Below are positions 57,176 to 64,000 of a stretch of 64,000 bases of DNA, piece by piece. The notes beneath the pieces were generated by a model, which worked only from the letters and a program-made list of their open reading frames with translations, ran no database searches and was not told the DNA's origin. Both the position numbers and the translations under genes were made by a program. This DNA comes from Tetraselmis striata (lineage: Eukaryota > Chlorophyta > Chlorodendrophyceae > Chlorodendrales > Chlorodendraceae), in contig VCJN01000280.1 in the NCBI GenBank assembly GCA_006384855.1, forward strand, positions 1-64,000. The letters are read 5' to 3'. The first letter of the stretch is position 1. Each line of letters starts with the position of its first letter.

Positions 57176-60100
57176 CTACTGCTCGGGCTCCGTCGCCGCC
57201 GGTGGCTCTGACGGGGCTTCCTGCGCCGGCGGCGGGGCGTCCGCGTCGGGGCGCAGAGGGCTGCCCGATCTGTCCGTCGACCCGCCGGCCGCCACCTGCT
57301 GCTGGATGGCGCGCTTCGGGGACGGCACGCGCTGCGGCCCCGAGTTGAGCTTCTTCATCTCCGCCAGGATGATGCACCACAGCCGGTTCTTCACGTCCAG
57401 TGCTGACGGGCGGCTCTTGGGCTCCGTGTGCCAGCAGTCGCCGATGATGGCCGCGAGCGCCGAGGGGCAGTTGTCCGGGATCTCCGGCCGCTCGTTCTCG
57501 TGGATCAGCCGGTACATCACCTGCCAGATCTCCATGTCGTCCCCGGTGTTGCCCCACGGCCGCTTGGAGCACCAGCACTCCCACAGGATCATGCCCAGGC
57601 TGTACACGTCGCTCGACTCGTTCAGCCGCCCGTTGAACTGCTCCGGCGCCTGCAGCGGCGGCAAGCGCACAGCCGTGTCAGCATCGCTTCATGATGCCCC
57701 GCCGGGGACGCGGTAGGCTTAGCACACCACAGCATGGCAGGCAATCAACACCCACTGATCGTGTAACAAGGGGAAACGGCGGCAAAACGGGAGGCGTATG
57801 TGACCGGTTGTATTATAATGTACACCCGAGGCGATTGTATACGGGTGCCGCCGACGCGACTACAACAACCCGGATATTTGCTTCCAGTAAGGTGGTGCCG
57901 GCAATTTGTTCCTAGCTCCATTATCAGGGCGAGTTCCTACACATGAGAATTGCTCTTGTAGTCGCGTTGGCACACGTAGCATAACGGCCACACTGTGGGC
58001 TCGCTATGCATTCACGTCTTTGATCCCCCGAAAAAGGGAGAAAGGGCAGAGCGGACCTTTCGTGGCAAGTGCCGGGTATTCTGACGGCAGTAGTGTTTTA
58101 GACGATGAATCAACAGTGTTGGAAATTCCGTCACTGCGGAATGCTTCGGCCCTATGTTGATGACAATACCGGTGCGGCGCGCCTACCCAGGGCGCCTACC
58201 CGTGCCTGGATCGCTGCCTAAACAGCCGGCGTGGTCGCTGGAAGGGTCTCACTGTTGCCAGTCCTGATGACCCGGGGCGAGGGGGAAAAAAGGAAGGAAA
58301 ACTGTATGCATTTATCTGAAGATCCATAAAGATCCGTTTACGACGAATGAGCGTGGAATCTCAGATTCCATGGCGCCAAACCGATGTGTTATGCGACGCC
58401 ATACGAAGAGGACAAAGGGTAATGTGGCCTGTCATAATGACTCTGCCTCTGGAAGCAACAGGGGCAAAGTCATAACAGAAAGAAACATTAGGGTTAGAAA
58501 GAAGCATAGGCTATAGGACGATGTTGGTGGACGTTTTATCTTTTGACGCGGAGTGCAGATAGGGCGCGCCCCTCGACTCTGAAAAAGCGGATTTCAGGAA
58601 TGCGCAGCGCTTGATCGCGCTGGGTAGGTGAGGACACCGGCGGCGCACCATGTAGATCCACGTGCCGATGTTTTGCGTGGTGATGGAGGAGGCGTCCGGG
58701 TTCTGCACGGGGCACAACAACGGTTCTTGGTGTTAGCATGCGTGTGTGTGCATGCGCGTGGATGGCCGCAACAGGTGGGGGAACAATTGGGAGGGGTGGA
58801 GGGGGGTGGAGGGGGGGGGGACCATTTTCCGCGATATGCCGAAGTCCGTCAGGCGCGGCCGCATATGCGTATCCAGCAGTATGTTGTCGGGCTTGAGGTC
58901 GCGGTGGATGATGCCCTTGGTGTGCAGCCCGACGAGGCCCTCCGAGATGCCGTAGCCCATCTGCAGCACCTCCAGGTAGTTGAGCTTCCGCCGGGCCTTG
59001 TGGATCAGCCGGCCGAGCGTGTCGTTCTCCAGAAACTCGTAGAAGATGATGGCGCGCGGGTAGTCGAGCACGTACTCGTACATCGTGACGATGCAGTCGT
59101 TGCCCTGCACCAGCGACAGCGTCTCCACCTCGTCCACAAAGCTCTTGTACTTGCTGCTGTGCAGCTCGTCCTGGTCGCTGTTGGAGATCACCTGGCGGGC
59201 GGGCAGCGCGGGAGGAGTGGGGGGCAGCGCGGGAAGAATGGGTCCCAGGGGTGGCAGTCGGCATTAGTTGGCGCTACCAGATGTGGCAGAAAGGCGCACT
59301 GTGCGAGTCTTGGTAGCTGTGCACTAAGACAAGGACACTTTGTACAAGGACACGCCCTTCAATTTCCACACACTCTTTGATGTCGTCATTTCACCCTCCG
59401 GAATCGTGCGACCAGTATCACTGGTGCCCCCCCCCCCCCCCTATTCTGCAATTCACGGAGGCTTGCTACCCCAGAAGGCGACCATAGGGTGGCAAGGAAC
59501 GAGGGAGAGAGGCGGAAGGGGGGGGAGGGGGGGGGGGGGGGGGGGCACCTTGACGGCGACGTCCAGCACCTTTGTGCCCCTCAGCAGCGTTCCGCGGTAC
59601 ACGACCCCATAGCCGCCGCCACCCTGCGCCGCAACAACATGGAGGTCCTCAGCCGGTGGACAGCGTGGGTCGCCATTTGAGTGGGTCGCCAAATAATAAT
59701 CACCTGGTGTTGCGCACCACTGCGTCGTAGATTCCGGGGTGAACATGTGGGGTATTCCGGCAGATTATCATACGCACAGTTTTCTCAACGGATGCTGATG
59801 CACGTATAATAGGAACCCTTAGTATAGAGCCTGACCTGGTCCTGCGTGCACCCTATCGTGAGAACAATTGCTTTAGCTCTTAGACGCTGGTTTGATAGTC
59901 TACTCCATCTGGACGCTGACGGGCAGGGCAGAATCTTATGCGCAGCGGTGCTATTATTACCGCGCCGGCACCGGTAAGTCGCGAGAAGGCTCAGAAATAA
60001 TGACACGCAGCGAGCCCAGACGTGGTCACGGTACACCTGTGGATGCCAGATGCCAGATGGTGGTGGCGGTGTTTGACGGGGCGGGGCGGGGGGGTACCAG

Positions 60101-63100
60101 CAGCTGGTTTTTGAACACCACCGCCCCGGGGACGTCCTGCACACCCGAAAAGTCCAGCGGGTGCATCCCGGACGGGCAGTGGATCAGCCCGCCCGTCGAG
60201 TCCGAGACCGAGCCGACGGGGGACTTGGTGCTGTCGCTGGTGCAGCGCATCGCGGCGGCCACGACCGCGCGGTGCCCGTCGCCCGGCTGGCTGCCGGCCT
60301 CCTTGGCGTCGCTCCTCAGGGACGTGGGTGACGTCGAGTACGGCGAGTCCACAAAGGGCGAGTGCACCTGCAACCGGCTCACGCCCTTGGGATTGCTGAG
60401 GGCGGTGTCGTCCAGTCCGCCCATCTCGATCTTCAGCTCGGCGCTGCCCTTCCCGCCGCTCTTCAGGGACTCCGCCCCCGCGTCCGCCTCCTCGCGGCTG
60501 GTCGAGGAGGTCGGGCCCGGGTCCGGCCGCGGATCGTCCCGTGTCATCCGCGACGCCGACTTGAGCACGCCCGACAGCCTGGTGCTGTGGTGGTACTTGT
60601 AGCCCCAGACCAGGAAACCGATCAGCGTGATGCACAGCACGATCACCGGCACCAGCACCGACACCAGGATGACCACCCCGCTGCCGGCGCCCGGGTCGCC
60701 GCCGTCGGTGTCTTCATCACCGCCCACGGTCGGCGGCGGCTCCGGGTTGGCAGCCCCGCAGAGGTCCGTGGCGACGGTGACGTTGGCGGTTGACTTGGAG
60801 CATGCCCGACGGATCGCACAGGCCGGCATTCCCCGACAGAATTCTGCGAGGCAGGTGGGCATGCGGGGGTCAGCGCTGGCACCTAGCTGCTTGTATGTTT
60901 GACACCCCGACATCGATACGCGTTGACACAAAAGGAGCCGGCGTCCATGAAGGGGACGAGGGGGGGGGGGGGGGGGGGGGGGGGGGGCTCCCGCCTGCGC
61001 ATCCATGTATACAGAAAACACACAAGGATGAACGGCCGGTTCGATAAAAAACCAGTCCCCGCCGAGCCATTCACTTGGGCTCCCTGGGCCGCAAAATAAT
61101 CATGTGTTTCCGCCACATCGCGTCAAACCTTCCGTGGAGCATCGTCTTGAATTTTGATAACAGCTGACTAATTCACCGCGCTTCCCTCTTTGCGCGGGAC
61201 GCGGGGTAAAAAACGCATGGGCGGACACAGGGTGTGCCTGCGTGCCTGTGTGGTGGTTGTGTGTGCGGGTGTGTTGTGTGTGTGTGTTGGGGGGGGGGGG
61301 GAAAGGGGGGAGGGAGGGGGGGGGGGGGGGGGGGGGGCTCCGCACATGTCGTTTATGCCAGTAAGAGCCTTCCATTCGAGAGGCACAGTGCCTGTGAGGT
61401 TGTTGCTAGAGAGGTTGAGCCGCTGCAGCTGAATCAGCGCCGACCACTCCGTTGGCACCGTGCCGGTGAGCTCGTTGCTGCTCAAGTCCCTGCAGAGGAG
61501 GGGGGGGAGAGGGGGGGGGGACGGTTTGGACAACGGATCAAGCGCCCCCCAGACCCCCCCAACTTGAAGGGGCAGCCGGGCGACTCACAGTTTCTGCAGC
61601 TGTAGCATGGCGGCGAAGCTCTTTGGCAGGCGGCCGTTGACCCGGTTGTTTGTCAGGTTCCTACAGGAGAGGCACAGCGCACGAGATCAGCGCTGTGCCA
61701 CCTGATAACAGAGAGGCTTGGAGGGAGGGAGGGGGGGGGGGGGGGGGGGGGGCTCACATTTCGCGGATGTCCAACAGCCGGCTCCATCGCGTGGGCATGG
61801 CGCCATACAGATTGTGGTGAGGCAGTTTCCTGCAGGGAGGCGCCGACAGGGCAGCGGTGCGAGCGTCAGCATCGACTTTCTGGAGTCTCCACACTTTACC
61901 CACTGCCAGCGTGGAGGCGATGACCGCCACGTGTGGCATACTGCCTTGCAAACCAGGAGGCCTTGCCATCATGACTACATTGTGGTGAACGGGGTCAAAC
62001 GTAACAATGAAATTACTGCCAGGAAGGATATATAGAGCTCAAATATATATGAAACTATAGCAGACCTGTTTGTGAATGTTCCTATAGCTTCCAACCACGA
62101 CGCGAGGCGGGTGTTACCAGTTTTTATAGGTGCGCCGGCACCTCAGGTCATTGTGACGGGGAGGGGAGGGGGGCAGGGAGGGGGCATACATGACTTTGAG
62201 ATAGCTCAGTGTGCCGAAGTCCGGCGGAAGCGGGCCGGCCAGCTTCACCGCCCCCCTTTGCGAAGGCGGGGGCGGGACGGGCGACAGCGTGCCGTTGGCG
62301 CTGCTGTTCTGCGCCGCCAAGCTCGACACGGACGGCGCCAGGCCGGCTCTCACCTCCTGCAGGTTTTGGCTGTCCAGAAGCCTGCGGGGCGGCGGCGGCA
62401 CAGGCAGCGAGGTGCTCTGTCTGAGGGCGGCAGGCACAGCTCATCGTGGCGGAGCGTTGCACTGGGAATACACTTTGGGGTCCTGCAAAATCACTGCCTT
62501 CCACCTCCTCGAGTGGAATGTGAGGTGTGTTGATGAATGTGATCGTGTCAATGTAGTACACAGCATGCTAACAGCCCCGTCAGTGATTCATGTTGTCGTT
62601 CTCTTGGGGCGGCGACTCACAGCTGGACCACGTGCCCCTGCGGGTCGCAGCGGATGCCCACAAACTCGTCGCACATGTCCTTCTCCTGCTGCCAGGATTC
62701 CAGCAGCTCCGCGCCCGAGTCCAGGCTGTCCTTAAACGCCAGCAGCGCCTCTTTCTCTGCGGCACGATCACCAAGGGGGGTGGGGGGCGTCAGCGTGTGC
62801 AGACTGGGGGCACTGGGGTGGGAGGGGAGGGGGTGCGGTGAGACGGTGTAGGTGCGTGTGTGTGTGTGTGTAAGCGGGGGGGGGAGGGGGGGTACCCGCG
62901 TCGTGGCAGTTGGAGGCAAAGACGATGGGCGCGCAGGAGATGAGCTTCGGCTGCCCCTCCGGGCTGATAGAGTACACGAGCAGCGAGCGGCCGATGATGT
63001 TGTTGAAGATGGCGAGGTTCTGGTCAAAGAAGGGATCGAGCACGCCCCACTTGCGGCTGAGCCCGCCGACGGGGCAGCTCTCCAGCTTGCCGCCCTCCCC

Positions 63101-63655
63101 AAAGGTGGCACTCTTGGTGGAGCTGCAGATGTCCTCCTCCTCGTCCAGCGGCGGCCAGCCGTAGCCGCCCGAGCCGGTGGGGTCGAAGATTTCCAGCGGG
63201 TCGCCGCACGCTTCGAGGTCGCCCGAGGGGCTGCCCTCCGCGCCCAGCGCCACGCTGCCATCGTTGATCTGGTACAGGCAGCGCTCCAGCAGCGGGTTGT
63301 CCAGGCAGCTGTACCCTGTCACCGAGTCCTCCAGCGCGACCTGCACAAACACCTGAGAAACAGGCGCACCCCTGGATAAGAGGCAGGCAACCAAAGGCTG
63401 GAGGTAACAGCTGTAATGACTGAAACAGTGGTGGGAGATAACGACCGTAGTAGGAAGCATTCTAAGGAAGGAGGAGGTTGTGGGTACCCCGGATGTGTCA
63501 CATAGCGAGAACTCCAAGCGCCCGTTGAGCTGCCCCGGAGTAGATTCGTCAAAGACAGCCACGGCGCGCTTCCCAGTGAGTCGCCCGTACGTGTCGGTGC
63601 CCTGCCCTGATGCCGCGCCAGGGCTGAGGCACAGCAGTAGAAGGCAGAGCCACAT
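57176..63655 (-). CDS. Leucine-rich-repeat receptor-like protein kinase
   Basis: A plasma-membrane receptor kinase. Exons include 63655-63488 (signal peptide [17 protein letters not shown]), 63352-62896 (Cys-containing ectodomain of unknown fold), 62756-62621 (LRR N-cap, [18 protein letters not shown] and CDEFVGIRC), 62381-62354, several LRR exons between about 62240 and 61340 ([35 protein letters not shown]), 60843-60037 (transmembrane [20 protein letters not shown] and a long Ser/Pro juxtamembrane segment), 59623-59549 (P-loop [11 protein letters not shown] and VAVK), 59191-58823 ([11 protein letters not shown]), 58702-58649 (GTWIYM) and 57649-57176 ([18 protein letters not shown]). All catalytic motifs are present, so an active kinase is expected. 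Phases close for most exons. The joins at 60843 and 60037 are uncertain. The ligand is unknown. Confidence 0.88.
58045..58301 (+). mobile_element. LINE 3'-end fragment in a receptor-kinase intron
   Basis: Matches the 3' UTR of the LINE at 50383-52021 (GCGGACCTTTCGTGG, GTGCCGGGTATT, GTGTTGGAAATTCCGTCACT, GGATCGCTGCCTAAAC) and ends in GGGGGAAAAAAGGAAGGAAAA. It is antisense to the host gene and moderately diverged. Confidence 0.85.
59843..59972 (-). mobile_element. MITE-like element, copy E
   Basis: The minus strand starts GGTGCCGGCGCGGTAATAAT, continues with CTGCGCATAAGATTCTGCCCT like copy A, and ends ATAGGGTGCAC. It lies in a receptor-kinase intron. Confidence 0.5.
62045..62142 (+). mobile_element. 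MITE-like element, partial copy D
   Basis: Carries GAAACTATAGCAGACCTG and the family end TTTTTATAGGTGCGCCGGCAC. The 5' half is not recognisable. It lies in a receptor-kinase intron. Confidence 0.4.
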
Positions 63656-64000
63656 GGCCGCGGTTTCCCTCCGTTGAGCCCTCTGCAGCGCCGCACCAGC
63701 TATGACACAGATGCGCATGCCGTCCGGCCGGGGACTCCGCGGTCCGGGGACCCCTGCCTGGCGCGTGTGGCGCGGCCGCGGGCCCGCGAGCTCTCCGCGG
63801 GCATAGGCGGCGAGCGCCGCCCGGGTCGCCCCGGGGCCCGCCAGCTGGCCGCGCCGCGCACCGGCCGGAAGCGCCTCCACGATCACGCACGTGGCCGGGC
63901 AGGTCGCCGGGCTCGCGGAGGGTTCCTGATGGTGCGCGGCGAGACCCGCCGACGAGACGCGGGGCTGCGCGGACGGAAACCGCTCGACGGGGACAAAACG
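63656..64000. promoter_or_regulatory. Upstream region of the receptor kinase
   Basis: Very GC-rich with no introns or TATA box seen. The frame upstream of the signal peptide stays open, so an earlier start is possible, but the hydrophobic segment directly after ATG at 63655 argues for that codon. Confidence 0.4.

Noticed and set aside
60790-60843. An alternative frame reading [13 protein letters not shown] at the join before the membrane segment
   Set aside because: It resembles the GNxGLC motif of plant receptor kinases and fits the previous exon's phase, but it loses the transmembrane frame. Left as an unresolved join rather than a separate feature.

Overview
The window is nuclear DNA from a GC-rich, intron-rich eukaryote, most likely a chlorophyte green alga. 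Three things point there: an SBP-box transcription factor and a plastid HCF101 gene (both green-lineage markers), plant/Chlamydomonas-type telomere motifs (TTTAGGG and TTTTAGGG), and TGTAA polyadenylation motifs shortly after several stop codons. No bacterial features (operons, CRISPR, Shine-Dalgarno sites) are seen. Introns are full of very long C or G homopolymers. On the sense strand these are mostly C-runs, often starting right after a GTGCG/GTGCC splice donor.

Layout. Positions 346-11210 (+) hold the 3' part of a very large trithorax-like histone methyltransferase gene (PHD, AT-hooks, HMG box, three SAND-type modules, PHD/extended PHD, Tudor-like folds, SET and post-SET). Positions 13742-16751 (-) and 18339-19261 (+) are a head-to-head pair of spliceosome genes, the U5 snRNP 40 kDa WD40 protein and BUD31/G10. 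Positions 20260-21165 (-) are an intronless tyrosine-rich membrane protein of unknown function. Positions 23383-32608 (-) are CPSF2/CPSF100 (mRNA 3'-end processing) in 17 exons, divergent from a dual-specificity phosphatase at 33847-35008 (+). Then come a small unknown gene (35694-36795, -), a decayed ankyrin-type repeat gene (about 38400-39050, -) and the plastid iron-sulfur carrier HCF101 (39535-42987, -).

Positions 43480-52036 are a gene-free island of transposable-element remains: a heavily broken DIRS-like retroelement with inverted terminal similarity, an old LINE 3' end inside it, and a younger 5'-truncated LINE with a 15-bp target-site duplication and an A-rich tail. After this lie an intronless SBP-box gene (52732-53679, +), a 3.5-kb stretch without a gene, and a leucine-rich-repeat receptor-like kinase (57176-63655, -), an unusual find in a chlorophyte.

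Functionally, three of the best-supported genes (U5-40K, BUD31, CPSF2) act in pre-mRNA processing, two (trithorax-like, SBP) in chromatin and transcription, two (phosphatase, receptor kinase) in signalling, and one (HCF101) in plastid Fe-S assembly. Exon structures were derived by hand from splice signals and reading-phase continuity. For SNRNP40, BUD31, CPSF2 (apart from one acceptor), the phosphatase and HCF101 the phases close exactly.
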